A stretch of 64,000 nt of DNA from Neobacillus novalis NBRC 102450 (GCF_001591805.1 NZ_BCVP01000014.1:1-64000), one strand, 5' to 3'. Positions 8,201-18,479 are shown, numbered from the stretch's first letter. The notes: generated from the sequence alone by a model not told the origin. Translations and numbers: made by a program.

Positions 8201-9646
8201 ATGTCATCTTTAAAAAAGAATTTCCTTTATGTCCTGCTGCAGCAATTTGTCCTGCTCGGACTTCCGTTTTTAACCATTCCCTACATTTCAAGAATATTAG
8301 GGCCGAACGGTGTGGGGCATTACAGCTATAGTTTTTCTTACATTACTCTCTTTATTAATGTTTTTCTGCTAGGCTCCAACTTGTATGCAATCAGGGAAAT
8401 CGCGAATGTTAAAGCGGACTCTCAACAGTTATCTCGTTCGTTTAGTGAAATCTTTCTAATCCGAACAGGGTTACTAACAATTGCAACTGTGGTTTACTTC
8501 ATTTGTGTTCCGCTAGTTTGGAAAGGGGACGCGGTTTTTTATTGGCAATCCTTACATTTAATTGGTGCCTTCTTTGATATCACCTGGCTTTTTCAAGGAC
8601 TTGAAAAGTTTAAAAAGGTGGTCACTCGAAATATTACCTTGAAGCTTATGGGCTTCGGCAGCGTGTTTATTTTTGTAAAAGATGAACATGACCTCGTGTT
8701 ATATACGATTATCATGGGGGCAGCCGTTATTATTGGAAATTTAGCTCTCTTCTATCGTTTGAATCAATACGTTCGTCTAACGCTGACAAATACAGTGTTT
8801 AAGCAACATTTTCTACAAATGCTAATTTTATTTATTCCAAGTTTCTCGGCAATGATCTATTCCGTTTTGGATAAAACGATGCTTGGCATTATGTCTACTA
8901 CTGCGCAGGTAGGCTTTTATGAGCAATCCTATAAAATTGTTTATATGATTTCGTCGCTCATAAATATCTCTGGAGTGATTATGCTGCCGCGGACGTCATC
9001 ATTAATTGCCGAGAAAAAGTTCGAAAAACTGCTCCAGGTGCTCCGTAACGGGGTCACAGTAACTCTCTTCCTAGTGCTGCCAATTGCGTTTGGGTTTTTA
9101 GCGATTTCCAAGGATTTTGTGCTCTGGTTTTTAGGAGATAATTTCAAGCCCAGCGGCACGATTGCGATGATCATGGCCCCGATTATTATCTTTAAGTCGC
9201 TAGGTGTTGTTTTCGGTTCTTGGTATTTTGTCCCGATGAAAAAGAATAAAGAATACACCTTGCCAATTGTGTTTGGTGCCGTATTGAACTTTATCCTTAA
9301 CCTCCTGCTCATTCCCCGCTATGGCGGTGCAGGAGCTGCGATTGCCACGACGATAACAGAAGGATTAATTTTAGCGATTCAAGTCTGGTTTTTGAAGGAT
9401 GTTATCAAACTGCAAAATCGGGCGAAATATGCCATCATGACTTACTTACTGGGTTCGATGGCAATGGCTATTATCTTGTATCAATTCAGCATCTATGGGC
9501 ATTTTTCCTTATTACCGGCAATCCTGCTAAAAGTTGTAGTGGGAATTATCGTGTATGGAGCCGTGCTTGGATTATTCCGGGAACAACTAGCGCTTGGTTT
9601 TGTGAAAAAAATATTTTTCTTTAAATCGAAGGGGAAAAGTGGATGA
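8201..9646 (+). CDS. Wzx-type polysaccharide flippase, copy 2
   Basis: A 481-residue polytopic protein of the same superfamily as the preceding flippase but clearly different in sequence. It opens LKKNFLYVLLQQFVLLGLPFLTIPYISRILGPNGVG, a standard Wzx N-terminus, and has hydrophobic segments throughout. Its role is export of a lipid-linked oligosaccharide unit. AGGATG precedes ATG 8201. The upstream gap holds a palindrome, which suggests separate control. A terminator overlaps the 3' end. Confidence 0.85.
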   Translation: MSSLKKNFLYVLLQQFVLLGLPFLTIPYISRILGPNGVGHYSYSFSYITLFINVFLLGSNLYAIREIANVKADSQQLSRSFSEIFLIRTGLLTIATVVYFICVPLVWKGDAVFYWQSLHLIGAFFDITWLFQGLEKFKKVVTRNITLKLMGFGSVFIFVKDEHDLVLYTIIMGAAVIIGNLALFYRLNQYVRLTLTNTVFKQHFLQMLILFIPSFSAMIYSVLDKTMLGIMSTTAQVGFYEQSYKIVYMISSLINISGVIMLPRTSSLIAEKKFEKLLQVLRNGVTVTLFLVLPIAFGFLAISKDFVLWFLGDNFKPSGTIAMIMAPIIIFKSLGVVFGSWYFVPMKKNKEYTLPIVFGAVLNFILNLLLIPRYGGAGAAIATTITEGLILAIQVWFLKDVIKLQNRAKYAIMTYLLGSMAMAIILYQFSIYGHFSLLPAILLKVVVGIIVYGAVLGLFREQLALGFVKKIFFFKSKGKSG

Positions 9647-9677
9647 GAGGGACGGTTATTTAGCCCCTCTTTTTTTG
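9645..9677 (+). terminator. Terminator after the second flippase gene
   Basis: A short stem (GAGGG with CCCTC) is followed by seven T residues. Confidence 0.6.
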
Positions 9678-9944
9678 TCGTCTAGTAAACTGTAGATTCA
9701 TTTAGGTGTGGATAACTTTGATGAAATTTTCTGAATCCAGCGCAAGCAGCCTAGCCTTTCGAGGTCAAATGTTCTTATATAATAATTTTCTAGTCTTCTT
9801 TATCGATAAAAAAACTTCTTAAAAAAATTTCCAATATTTCCATTAAAATAGCTTTCAATTATGCTATTATGTATAAAGGATATTTTAGTAGATATGGAGG
9901 AACTACCTTTATTTCTCGATTATTATAGATAAGGAGATTAGTGA

Positions 9945-11879
9945 ATGGTTAAAAAGTTATTAACAATGTTATCTCTTGCCGTTATTTTTTTGTTTTTTCA
10001 AACGGATGCATTTGCAAGTGAGGAAAATTCAACTCCTAACTTACAAATCCCTGTCATAAGCGATGTGCACATCAATATGAATATACAGCAGCGCCAAACT
10101 CGATTTATTAACGCATTAGAAGAATTTAAACAGCTTGCCCCAAATTATCAAGCAATCGCGGTGGTTGGCGATATGACGGATCAAGGGCTGGAAGTTCAAT
10201 ATAATAAATTTAATAGTTTATTGGCCCAATATGGCAATACTGAGGCCGAAAAAGTCTTGGTAATGGGCAATCACGAGTTTTTTGAGGGTGTCTATTGGCC
10301 TGATCCACGGTTTACCGACCAAATGTTCATCGACCGTTTTATCTTAAATACGGGGATGCCAAGTCTATACTATGATAAGTGGATTGAAGGAGCAAATTCC
10401 AGCAGTTATCATTTTATTGTATTGGGAAGTGAAGAATCAAAAGTTACAAATCCGAAAAACATTGATTATGCTGTGTTATCAGATGAGCAGTATCAATGGT
10501 TAGAAGACACGTTAAGTATGGATGCAGATCCAAATAAACCTATTTTTGTTTTCCTTCATCAACCAATCGACGACACCATTTATGGCAGCGAGGAGTGGGG
10601 CGGTAATTTAAGAGATGGCAGGTTAAAGGGAATCCTAAAGAAATATCCGCAAGTCATGCTGTTCTCCGGCCATCTGCACTATCTCCTGCAGCATCCAAGA
10701 TCGGTTTATCAGGATGGCTTTACAATGGTGAATACGGGGGCCACAGCCTACATGCTCTATGAAAATGGAAATGCACCGGCAGAGTTTTCACAGGGGTTGT
10801 TGGTCAATGTTTATGATGATAAGGTTGAGATTAAAGCGAGGGAATTTAGCAATCATACGTGGGTCAATCAGTATACGGTTAAGCTTCCTTTTGAAAAGAC
10901 AATTGATGATACAGAACCACCTGTCTTTAAGGCGAATGCAGCAGCAAGTCTTGATACAGTAACGGAAACGACTGCCGCTATTTCTTGGCCGTCTGCTTCA
11001 GATAATACACAGGTAGATAAATATTTAATTAAACAAGACGGAAAAGTCATTCAAACGATTTATCCAAAGTTTTGGGAAGTGGCAACACCTGAGCGTTATG
11101 CGACCGCCATTACGAAATTAAAAGCGAATACGAACTACGCAATTGAAATTTCAGCGATAGATGCTTGGAATAATGTATCAGAAAGGCCGTTAAAGTTGAG
11201 CCTGACGACAGCCAAATTTAAAGGCTGGGTAGCTGAGGGTGAAATCTGGTATTATTATGACAATACGACAGGTGAAAAGGTTACAGGCTGGTATAAAGTG
11301 CAAGAAAAATGGTATTACTTTACTAGCAATGGCATCATGCAGACAGGTTGGGTAATGGATAAGGGGAAAAAGTATTTTCTCGACAATACCGGGGCGATGG
11401 CAACTGGATGGGTAATAGACAAGGAGAAAAAGTATTTTCTCGACAACACCGGGGCGATGACAACTGGCTGGCTGAAAGACGGTGGGGTATGGTATTATCT
11501 TGACCAAACTGGAATGATGAAGGTTGGCTGGGTATTGGACAAGGGGAAATGGTATTTCCTCAACAACACTGGGGCGATGGCAACTGGCTGGCTAAAAGAC
11601 GGTGGAACATGGTATTATCTTGACCAAAACGGAATGATGAAGGTTGGCTGGGTACTCGATAAGAAAGTATGGTATTACTTGAAGAGCAGCGGGGCAATGC
11701 AAACCGGATGGCTGCTTTATAATAATAGCTGGTATTTCATAGAAGGCAGTGGAGCTATGAAAACGGGCTGGGTTCTGTCTGCCAATAAGTGGTACTACCT
11801 TTATAGTGACGGACGGATGGCCGCCAATACTAAAATAGGCTCATATAAACTTGATAAAAACGGAGCATGGATACAATAA
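9945..11879 (+). CDS. Secreted calcineurin-like phosphoesterase with Fn3 and GW/choline-binding-type repeats
   Basis: The signal peptide is at residues 1-25 (ending AFAS). A metallophosphoesterase domain spans about 30-300 with all metal motifs: SDVHIN, VVGDMTDQG, MGNHEFF, FLHQPID and FSGHLHYL. A fibronectin type III-like segment lies at about 325-422. From about 425 there are about ten GW-type repeats, then the cap AANTKIGSYKLDKNGAWIQ. AAGGAG precedes the ATG at 9945. It should be a wall-bound phosphatase or phosphodiesterase; the substrate cannot be told. It sits inside the polysaccharide locus, so phosphate-containing polymers or extracellular phosphoesters are possible substrates. Confidence 0.85.
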   Translation: MVKKLLTMLSLAVIFLFFQTDAFASEENSTPNLQIPVISDVHINMNIQQRQTRFINALEEFKQLAPNYQAIAVVGDMTDQGLEVQYNKFNSLLAQYGNTEAEKVLVMGNHEFFEGVYWPDPRFTDQMFIDRFILNTGMPSLYYDKWIEGANSSSYHFIVLGSEESKVTNPKNIDYAVLSDEQYQWLEDTLSMDADPNKPIFVFLHQPIDDTIYGSEEWGGNLRDGRLKGILKKYPQVMLFSGHLHYLLQHPRSVYQDGFTMVNTGATAYMLYENGNAPAEFSQGLLVNVYDDKVEIKAREFSNHTWVNQYTVKLPFEKTIDDTEPPVFKANAAASLDTVTETTAAISWPSASDNTQVDKYLIKQDGKVIQTIYPKFWEVATPERYATAITKLKANTNYAIEISAIDAWNNVSERPLKLSLTTAKFKGWVAEGEIWYYYDNTTGEKVTGWYKVQEKWYYFTSNGIMQTGWVMDKGKKYFLDNTGAMATGWVIDKEKKYFLDNTGAMTTGWLKDGGVWYYLDQTGMMKVGWVLDKGKWYFLNNTGAMATGWLKDGGTWYYLDQNGMMKVGWVLDKKVWYYLKSSGAMQTGWLLYNNSWYFIEGSGAMKTGWVLSANKWYYLYSDGRMAANTKIGSYKLDKNGAWIQ

Positions 11880-11885
11880 ATTACT

Positions 11886-11926
11886 AGAAAGAGAGAAAGC
11901 AGTTTTGCCTTCTCTCTTTCCTTTTA
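11886..11926 (+). terminator. Terminator after the phosphoesterase gene
   Basis: An 11-bp stem (GAAAGAGAGAA with TTCTCTCTTTC) is followed by CTTTT. Confidence 0.7.
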
Positions 11927-12060
11927 CAAGATCCCCGAGAATTCATCGCAGTTCTCTGCAAAAATTGCATTAAATAACTTGATAAATCTAATGATTAACG
12001 ATAACATAAATTTGGTTTGAAAAAATAGCCATCAAACTTTCACAGCGAGAGGTGCTACTA

Positions 12061-13119
12061 TTGGCGAGAGTTCTTTATTTATTAAATTTCGTTGGCAATG
12101 GCGGAACGGAAAAGTACGTTTTAGATTTAATTCATTCGGCTGGTCCCGAAAACTGTGTCTTTATTTATTCCGAAGAGGGACCCGGTCTTGATGATTTTAA
12201 ACGAGCCAATGTTAAAATGTATCAGGTAAAAATGAACGGCCCTTTTGATTTTCAAGCTGCGAAGCAAATAAAACAGATAATTCAAATGGAACAAGTCGAT
12301 GTTGTCCATGCCAATTTTTTACGGGAAAATTATCTTGCTATATTAGCGAAATTGATGGGGGCCGGGTGCAAGGTGATTTGGACTTACCACGTGAATGTAC
12401 CCATGAATAGGATAATTCGCAGTTTAAATAAAATCATGACAACCTTCAATTTTAAGGTCATAACTGTTTCTCAATTTATGTACGAGCAATTACAACAAAA
12501 GGGAGTTTCTAAGAATAAACTGCAATTGATTTATAATGGTGTGTCGGTACCGTCACAGACATATCCGATCGAAAGCTTAGGAGAGGTTCCCGTTATTTCA
12601 GTTATTGGCCGCCTTCGCGAAGAAAAAGGACAATCTTTCTTAATCAAAAGTTTAGCTTATTTGAAGAATTCACATCCTGACTTGAAATGGGAATGCCATA
12701 TTTATGGGGATGGCCCGCAGGCTGATGAACTGCACTTGCTAGTTCAAGAACTTGACCTTGAAAATTTTGTTTATTTTAAAGGTTTTTGTGCGGATAAGGA
12801 AATACTATATCTACAAAGTGATATTATTGTGGTGCCGTCAAGTAATGATGCCTTTCCCTATGTGCCGATAGAGGCATTGTCATATAGCCGTGTTGTAGTC
12901 GGCACGAAAATTGGCGGAATTCCTGAGATTGTGAAGCAGGAGAAATCCGGGCTGCTTGTGGATTACGGCAATGAAGAAGAGCTGGCAAACACTTTATCTA
13001 ACCTTTTGACCGATCAAAAGTTGGTGCAAAGGCTCTCAAGGGATGGAAGAAAGTACTTCGATGACCATTTTACTTTTGAAAAAATGATAGACAAAACTAA
13101 AGCGCTTTATGAGCACTAA
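12061..13119 (+). CDS. Glycosyltransferase family 4 (GT-B) protein
   Basis: The N-terminal Rossmann half begins RVLYLLNFVGNGGTEKYV, the usual GT4 acceptor-domain opening. The C-terminal half holds VISVIGRLREEKGQ, IYGDGPQ and SSNDAFPYVPIEALSYSRVVVGTKIGGIPEIV, with the expected glutamate in PIEAL. TTG at 12061 is chosen because AGAGG lies 8 bases upstream; an in-frame GTG at 12052 directly abuts that site. It transfers a sugar from a nucleotide donor to a lipid-linked acceptor on the cytoplasmic side; the specific sugar is unknown. It is probably co-transcribed with the polymerase gene 24 bases downstream. Confidence 0.85.
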   Translation: MARVLYLLNFVGNGGTEKYVLDLIHSAGPENCVFIYSEEGPGLDDFKRANVKMYQVKMNGPFDFQAAKQIKQIIQMEQVDVVHANFLRENYLAILAKLMGAGCKVIWTYHVNVPMNRIIRSLNKIMTTFNFKVITVSQFMYEQLQQKGVSKNKLQLIYNGVSVPSQTYPIESLGEVPVISVIGRLREEKGQSFLIKSLAYLKNSHPDLKWECHIYGDGPQADELHLLVQELDLENFVYFKGFCADKEILYLQSDIIVVPSSNDAFPYVPIEALSYSRVVVGTKIGGIPEIVKQEKSGLLVDYGNEEELANTLSNLLTDQKLVQRLSRDGRKYFDDHFTFEKMIDKTKALYEH

Positions 13120-13143
13120 ATTTATTAATAGGAGTATAAATCA

Positions 13144-14634
13144 ATGAAATTACTTCGAAGCAACCTATTAATTTTATTAATAGGAATACTAGCTGCAGCC
13201 GCGGGCACCCTGACAGGGAATTCAAAGGCTGCGATGATTATTTCTTTATTCATCGCCATTATTTCATTTACGAAGAAAGAAACAGGGGTTTTATTCCTGC
13301 TTATACTTATTCCCATCAGACCGTTTTTAATCACGATGAATCCGGGCTTTAAGATTCTCGGCGATGCGATTATTGGCTTGTTGTTAATCAGAACGTTTTT
13401 TGATTATCGCAAAGATTTGAAAAAGCTACTTACCTTTCATCCGTTTGAATGGGCCTTCTTTGCCTTTGCAATCATCGGAGTGGTTTCCGCATTACTAACC
13501 GGCGTCTCGTTGCAGGCGATTGTTTTTCAACTGCGGGCATATTATCTATTCTATTTACTATTCTATATTGTCAAACGAATGAACTTTTCGGCTGACTTCA
13601 TCCGAAAAATGTCATATACCGCCTTTTTTGTAGGGGTTATTCTTTCCTTGCAGGGAATAGTAGAAAAAATCTCTAATAAGACGATGTTAATGCCGCAGGA
13701 ATGGACGGAGTGGTGGTTATCTCCTACCAATCAAATTAGAGTTTACGGCTTACTTAAAGGTCCGAATGAGCTCTCGCTTTATTTGTTAATTACCTTCTTT
13801 ATCACGCTTTATCTGCTAAAGGGTATTCACGGAAAAACGCGCTATTTTATCTACGCCGGATTATCATTAATGGGGGCAACCATCCTGCTGACATATTCGC
13901 GCGGTACGATGCTAACGCTTTTAGTATTTCTGCTTGTTTATATCGTATTAAACCTTAATTGGAGTATCGTATTTGGCCGAAAATGGAGTTTCACTTTTAA
14001 CCGAAAATGGAGGCCTTTTGTCGCCATCGTTGTCGTTGCCGCTCTTTCTTACGGGTTGTTTTTAGGGGTCAATCAAGCAGCCGACCAATATTATAACCAA
14101 TATTTATCAGTGGAAAGCGGTCATCAAAAGAAAGAAAAAGACAAGGAATCCGAGGGCAGCAAAAGGTTCAAAGAGGCCTTTACCGAGGAAACGCTCGGAC
14201 AAAGCAGTTCCAACGGCCGTATTTTTCGTGTGAAAAAGTCGATTGAGATTTTAAAAGACCATTCTATTATTGGTACGGGATTTGCCACTTTTGGCGGAGC
14301 AGCAACCATTACGTATTCCTCACCAATTTATAAGGATTATGGTATTAAGAAAAATTTATACTCGGATAATCAATATGTCCTCATTCTTACTGAGACAGGA
14401 ATCCTTGGAATGCTGGCTATTGCCATAATTGGTTATTTTTTACTCGTCGCAACATGGAAAAATAGAAAAGAATTCTACGGTCCATTATTGGTTTACTTCT
14501 TTGTTGCCTTAATAGTTGGCGGGACCGTTTATAATATTTTAGAAAATAATTCGTTTATGATGATGTACTTTATCTTGCTTGGCTTTGTTTTTCAAAAACA
14601 GCAAATAAAAAAAGGGCCTGACTCCTCTTTTTGA
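13144..14634 (+). CDS. O-antigen ligase/Wzy-like polymerase, integral membrane
   Basis: A 496-residue protein with about ten to twelve transmembrane segments and the Wzy_C-type motif LLTYSRGTMLTLLVF in the middle. A large outward loop (about residues 300-385) is rich in charged residues (KKEKDKESEGSKRFKE). The family joins lipid-linked oligosaccharide units into a polymer or ligates them to an acceptor. With Wzx flippases and an LCP enzyme nearby, a polymerase role in a Wzx/Wzy pathway is most likely. The start at ATG 13144 is preceded by AGGAG. The last codons overlap a bidirectional terminator. Confidence 0.8.
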   Translation: MKLLRSNLLILLIGILAAAAGTLTGNSKAAMIISLFIAIISFTKKETGVLFLLILIPIRPFLITMNPGFKILGDAIIGLLLIRTFFDYRKDLKKLLTFHPFEWAFFAFAIIGVVSALLTGVSLQAIVFQLRAYYLFYLLFYIVKRMNFSADFIRKMSYTAFFVGVILSLQGIVEKISNKTMLMPQEWTEWWLSPTNQIRVYGLLKGPNELSLYLLITFFITLYLLKGIHGKTRYFIYAGLSLMGATILLTYSRGTMLTLLVFLLVYIVLNLNWSIVFGRKWSFTFNRKWRPFVAIVVVAALSYGLFLGVNQAADQYYNQYLSVESGHQKKEKDKESEGSKRFKEAFTEETLGQSSSNGRIFRVKKSIEILKDHSIIGTGFATFGGAATITYSSPIYKDYGIKKNLYSDNQYVLILTETGILGMLAIAIIGYFLLVATWKNRKEFYGPLLVYFFVALIVGGTVYNILENNSFMMMYFILLGFVFQKQQIKKGPDSSF

Positions 14635-14652
14635 GGAATCTGGCTCTTTTTA
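14606..14652. terminator. Bidirectional terminator between converging genes
   Basis: A 14-position imperfect stem (14614-14627 and 14633-14646) is flanked by A7 on the left and T5 on the right, and serves both the polymerase gene and the converging SGNH gene. It overlaps the 3' end of the polymerase coding region. Confidence 0.75.
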
Positions 14653-15753
14653 TTGTTTCAGAGCATAGCGCTCTTTAATGGAACTCTCCATTTTCAACTG
14701 GTTGATGTTAAAGTTTGTTATCTGCTGCTTGAAATTCTTCAGCTTTCCCGCGTATTCTTGTTCAGACTGAACAGGTTTATTTTGAACTAAATAATCGATA
14801 ATCCAATTATTGATGTATGAATAATAATGAACGGTATCGCCCTGATAGTTCGCGAAATTAAAAGTAATCTCCTTCATATCTTGAAAATCATAAATCTCCA
14901 CATTCGGATATTTCCTCGATAGCTCATATACTTCCTTTTTAAACTTCAACCGTTCTGCTAAGTACGAAGGGTTCTTTTTATAAAAAGAAACATGGTTATA
15001 GATCGGATAGGGTGCATAGAATAACGTGAATTTTGTTTTCGGATGTGCCTGAACAAGTGAAATCACATTTTCCTTAAAGGACTTAATTAGGGTTGATGAC
15101 TTTTCGTAATCAGGCAGCTGACCGATCGGCTGGACATTAGATAAAAAAGTTTGAATATGCTCAGTCGTTTCGACAGGGGCCACCTGACCAAATTTGTAAA
15201 GACTTTCAACCTCACGCCAACGCTCGTCCCCTGTTTTATTGGCCATCAAGTTTTTCTTAAGGATTTCAACCGAATACGAACTAAATAAGTAGCGAATATC
15301 ATTTATTTTTGATTGATCATACATATAGGTTGGGAAATCACTTGGCGGTCCGCTTACCCAATTAGGATCACCGGAAAACGAATAATAGTTTAATTCCCAA
15401 ATGACCCTTTTTAAATCGGGCTTGGTGCGAAGTGCAGCTTCCGCAACCATCGATTGCTCCTTGGCAGTTGATGCCGGCAGTGAGGCATTAAAGGACTTTC
15501 CTCCAAACTTTTCGTTCGCATAGCTTTCACGGAAATTACGTCCCATTGACGTCGCAGTAAAGACTGTATCGTAATCTTGATTTTTTAATAGTCCGGGCAT
15601 TTGATAGCGTTCTGCAGCGACAAATTGCGGCCGGTAAAGGTTTGTTTTTCGAAAATAAAATAATGGATCAATGATGTACATAATCACCGAAACAAAAACG
15701 ATTAATCCTGTAGACATAATTGCAAATGCAGCTAGGAATTTTTTATGTGACAT
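14650..15753 (-). CDS. DltD/AlgJ-like SGNH-fold membrane protein, partner of the MBOAT acyltransferase
   Basis: One N-terminal transmembrane segment (residues about 8-28) is followed by an extracellular SGNH-like domain: the nucleophile region TATSMGRNF, a block I-like start DYDTVF, and the C-terminal GDTVHYYSYINNW with a possible Asp-His pair. The length of 367 residues matches proteins encoded beside MBOAT acyltransferases. It lies 11 bases downstream of the MBOAT gene on the same strand, so the two form a two-gene unit for O-acylation (probably O-acetylation) of the exported polysaccharide. Family assignment is from pattern only; D-alanylation is less likely because no dltA or dltC is nearby. 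Confidence 0.7.
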   Translation of the reverse strand: MSHKKFLAAFAIMSTGLIVFVSVIMYIIDPLFYFRKTNLYRPQFVAAERYQMPGLLKNQDYDTVFTATSMGRNFRESYANEKFGGKSFNASLPASTAKEQSMVAEAALRTKPDLKRVIWELNYYSFSGDPNWVSGPPSDFPTYMYDQSKINDIRYLFSSYSVEILKKNLMANKTGDERWREVESLYKFGQVAPVETTEHIQTFLSNVQPIGQLPDYEKSSTLIKSFKENVISLVQAHPKTKFTLFYAPYPIYNHVSFYKKNPSYLAERLKFKKEVYELSRKYPNVEIYDFQDMKEITFNFANYQGDTVHYYSYINNWIIDYLVQNKPVQSEQEYAGKLKNFKQQITNFNINQLKMESSIKERYALKQ

Positions 15754-15764
15754 AGGTTAACTCC

Positions 15765-17207
15765 TTAGAATTTAAAGTATAAGAATTCACTGACCCTATT
15801 TAAGTACATTAAGGATATAACAGTGAGCAGGCTAATAAATGCAACCGTAAGATAGCCTGGTTTGAAGGTTTTTAAACGTTCAATCGAGTTCTTCGCAAAC
15901 ACAACAATCGCAAGAATAACAACAAATAGCAAGATCAATTTTAAATCAAAATAATAAGTAGTTGGAATGAAATGGGTGCCGAACCGTTCGTTTATGATTG
16001 CCGTCATTCGTGCAGGAAAATGAAACGATTGAAGACTGAACATTTTCGTCAGCATTACCTTGACCGTTGTTAAATCCGGCGAGCGAAAGAAAACCCAGGC
16101 AATATGAACAAAGAAAAATGTAATGAACCAGGCAACCAATTTAGGAAGCCGGATATTGAAGGTTTTCCAGAAACGGAAGATGACGGATGCGACCCCGTGC
16201 AATATTCCCCAAATAACAAAAGTCCAGCCGGCACCATGCCAAATACCGCTGACAAACATAATCACAAAAAGATTGAAATATGTCCGTGCATTCCCTTTTC
16301 TGTTTCCACCGAGAGGAAAATAAAGATAGTGGGTAAAGAAGCGGCCAAGGGTTATGTGCCATCGTCGCCAGAAATCTTGAATATCCAATGATTTATAGGG
16401 CGAGTTAAAGTTTGCCGGGAGCTTAATATTGAAAAACAAGCCCAAGCCAATTGCCATATCACAGTAACCACTGAAATCAAAATACAATTGAAACGTATAG
16501 GCCAAGGTTGTAATCCAACTATCGACAAGCGTTAAGGAACCGATATTGTTATAGCCAAGATTGGCCCATTCAGCCAGTGTATCGGCGATGATAACCTTTT
16601 TAAAAAGTCCAATAGCAAAAATATACAGGCCTGATGCAATATTGGCTGATTTCATTTTGTAATTCGAGCCATCTCTGAGCTGGTCAATGATTTCACGGTG
16701 GTGAACAATTGGTCCAGCAATCAGATGCGGGAAGAAGGTAACAAAGAAGGCGTAATCAAGCAATGTGTATTCCTTCGTTCCCTCGCGGAAAGTATCGACC
16801 AAATAAGCAATTTGCTGAAAGGTAAAGAAACTGATTGCCAACGGCAGCGCGAGATGTAATAACGATATATTAGCCCCGAAAACCGCATTTACGTTTGTCA
16901 TAAAAAAATCGTAATACTTGTAATAGCCGAGTAGGCCAATGTTAAACAGAATGCCGATTGTTAAAACCGTTCTTTTTAAATGCAGACCTTGAATTTTATT
17001 TAAAAGGGTTGCTAAGGTAAAATTAATGGCAATCGATGAAAGAATGATCGGTAAATACTTTACATTCCAATAGCTGTAAAAATAAAGATTAGCAGCCACT
17101 AAGAAGATTTTCGCAATATTTTTGTTTTTTAGGTTTAAAAGCAGGTAATAAACTGCGAATACGATTGGGAAGAAAACAAGAATGAATATGTAGGAATTAA
17201 ATAACAA
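15765..17207 (-). CDS. MBOAT-family membrane O-acyltransferase (AlgI/DltB-like)
   Basis: A 480-residue polytopic protein with the MBOAT hallmarks: LALPLAISFFTFQQIAYLVD, FDFSGYCDMAIGLGLFF, and DFWRRWHITLGRFFTHYLYFPLGG, with the active-site histidine in SGIWHGAGWTFVIWGILHG. It moves acyl groups across the membrane to a surface polysaccharide, handing over to the SGNH partner encoded just downstream. The GGAGG site lies just before ATG 17207. The two-gene unit runs opposite to its neighbours and has a terminator at its end, so it reads as a separate cassette in the locus. Confidence 0.88.
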   Translation of the reverse strand: MLFNSYIFILVFFPIVFAVYYLLLNLKNKNIAKIFLVAANLYFYSYWNVKYLPIILSSIAINFTLATLLNKIQGLHLKRTVLTIGILFNIGLLGYYKYYDFFMTNVNAVFGANISLLHLALPLAISFFTFQQIAYLVDTFREGTKEYTLLDYAFFVTFFPHLIAGPIVHHREIIDQLRDGSNYKMKSANIASGLYIFAIGLFKKVIIADTLAEWANLGYNNIGSLTLVDSWITTLAYTFQLYFDFSGYCDMAIGLGLFFNIKLPANFNSPYKSLDIQDFWRRWHITLGRFFTHYLYFPLGGNRKGNARTYFNLFVIMFVSGIWHGAGWTFVIWGILHGVASVIFRFWKTFNIRLPKLVAWFITFFFVHIAWVFFRSPDLTTVKVMLTKMFSLQSFHFPARMTAIINERFGTHFIPTTYYFDLKLILLFVVILAIVVFAKNSIERLKTFKPGYLTVAFISLLTVISLMYLNRVSEFLYFKF

Positions 17208-17441
17208 AATTCGAACCTCCTATAGATGATAAAACAACGAAGATATTATAACATATCGAAGGTGAGACAATATAGATTATCCAAATAATGTTGGGAAATG
17301 TCGATTCATATTAAGATTAACCGATTATGTAACTTTTGATTGTTTTATTTGTCAAATTTAAATGGTATATTAATAAGAATATAATGTGTAGTCGTTTTCA
17401 AAGTAGAGGAAATATTTTGGGTAAGGAGAGAAATTAAAGCT

Positions 17442-18461
17442 ATGGCAATTTTAGTGACGGGCGGAGCAGGTTATATTGGCAGTCATACATGTGTTGAACT
17501 GCTAAATGCTGGCAAAGAAATCATTGTGATTGATAATTTTTCAAACAGTAAGCCTGAATCTTTAGTTAGAGTGAAAGAGATAACGGGTAAAGACTTTCTG
17601 TTTTATGAACTGGATTTGCTTGATCGGCAGGGTCTTGAAGACGTATTTTCGACGAACCAAATCGAGGCCGTCATTCATTTTGCCGGGTTAAAGGCGGTTG
17701 GGGAATCGGTATCCATTCCTCTTCATTATTATCATAATAATATTTCAGGAACCCTCATTCTTTGTGAGGTGATGGCCAAGTTTGCTGTGAAAAACTTAGT
17801 GTTTAGTTCTTCGGCAACGGTTTACGGCATGCCTGAACGAGTTCCGATTTCAGAGGATTTCTCACTAAGTGCAACAAATCCTTACGGCCGAACAAAATTG
17901 ATGATTGAAGAAATTTTAACGGATTTATATATTGCCGATAATAGCTGGAGCATCGCCTTATTGCGTTACTTTAATCCAATTGGGGCCCACGCGAGCGGCA
18001 GGATTGGCGAGGATCCAAACGATATTCCCAATAATTTAATGCCCTATATCACTCAGGTAGCCGTTGGCAAATTAAAAGAGCTGCAAGTGTTTGGTAATGA
18101 TTATCCAACCGTTGATGGGACTGGTGTAAGAGATTACATCCATGTTGTTGACCTAGCGCAAGGCCATTTAAAGGCACTGGAGCGGGTAATACCAACTAAT
18201 GGAGTAGAGGCTTATAATCTAGGAACGGGAACTGGCTATAGTGTCTTAGAGCTTGTTGGAGCCTTTGAAAAGGCCGCTGGAGTGGAAATTCCTTACAAGA
18301 TTATTGAGAGAAGACCAGGAGATATTGCAGTTTGCTACGCAGACTCTAAAAAGGCCAAAACCTTGCTAGGCTGGGAGGCCCAAAGAGGAATAAAAGAAAT
18401 GTGTCTGGACTCATGGAGATGGCAGCAGGCGAATCCGAATGGCTATGAAGTTCGCGATTAA
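17442..18461 (+). CDS. galE: UDP-glucose 4-epimerase
   Basis: Interconverts UDP-glucose and UDP-galactose (possibly the GlcNAc/GalNAc forms). The NAD motif [10 protein letters not shown] is at residues 7-16, the FSSSATVYG serine region is near 125, and the catalytic YGRTK tyrosine-lysine pair is near 148-152. The length of 339 residues is normal. AAGGAG precedes ATG 17442. It is transcribed alone, divergently from the MBOAT gene, and ends in a terminator. It supplies sugar donors for the surrounding glycosyltransferases. Confidence 0.93.
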   Translation: MAILVTGGAGYIGSHTCVELLNAGKEIIVIDNFSNSKPESLVRVKEITGKDFLFYELDLLDRQGLEDVFSTNQIEAVIHFAGLKAVGESVSIPLHYYHNNISGTLILCEVMAKFAVKNLVFSSSATVYGMPERVPISEDFSLSATNPYGRTKLMIEEILTDLYIADNSWSIALLRYFNPIGAHASGRIGEDPNDIPNNLMPYITQVAVGKLKELQVFGNDYPTVDGTGVRDYIHVVDLAQGHLKALERVIPTNGVEAYNLGTGTGYSVLELVGAFEKAAGVEIPYKIIERRPGDIAVCYADSKKAKTLLGWEAQRGIKEMCLDSWRWQQANPNGYEVRD

Positions 18462-18479
18462 GTTGTTTTTATGTTTTTG

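Noticed and set aside
16104-16391. Plus-strand frames inside the MBOAT gene
   Set aside because: Opposite strand of a clear membrane enzyme; composition matches a shadow frame.
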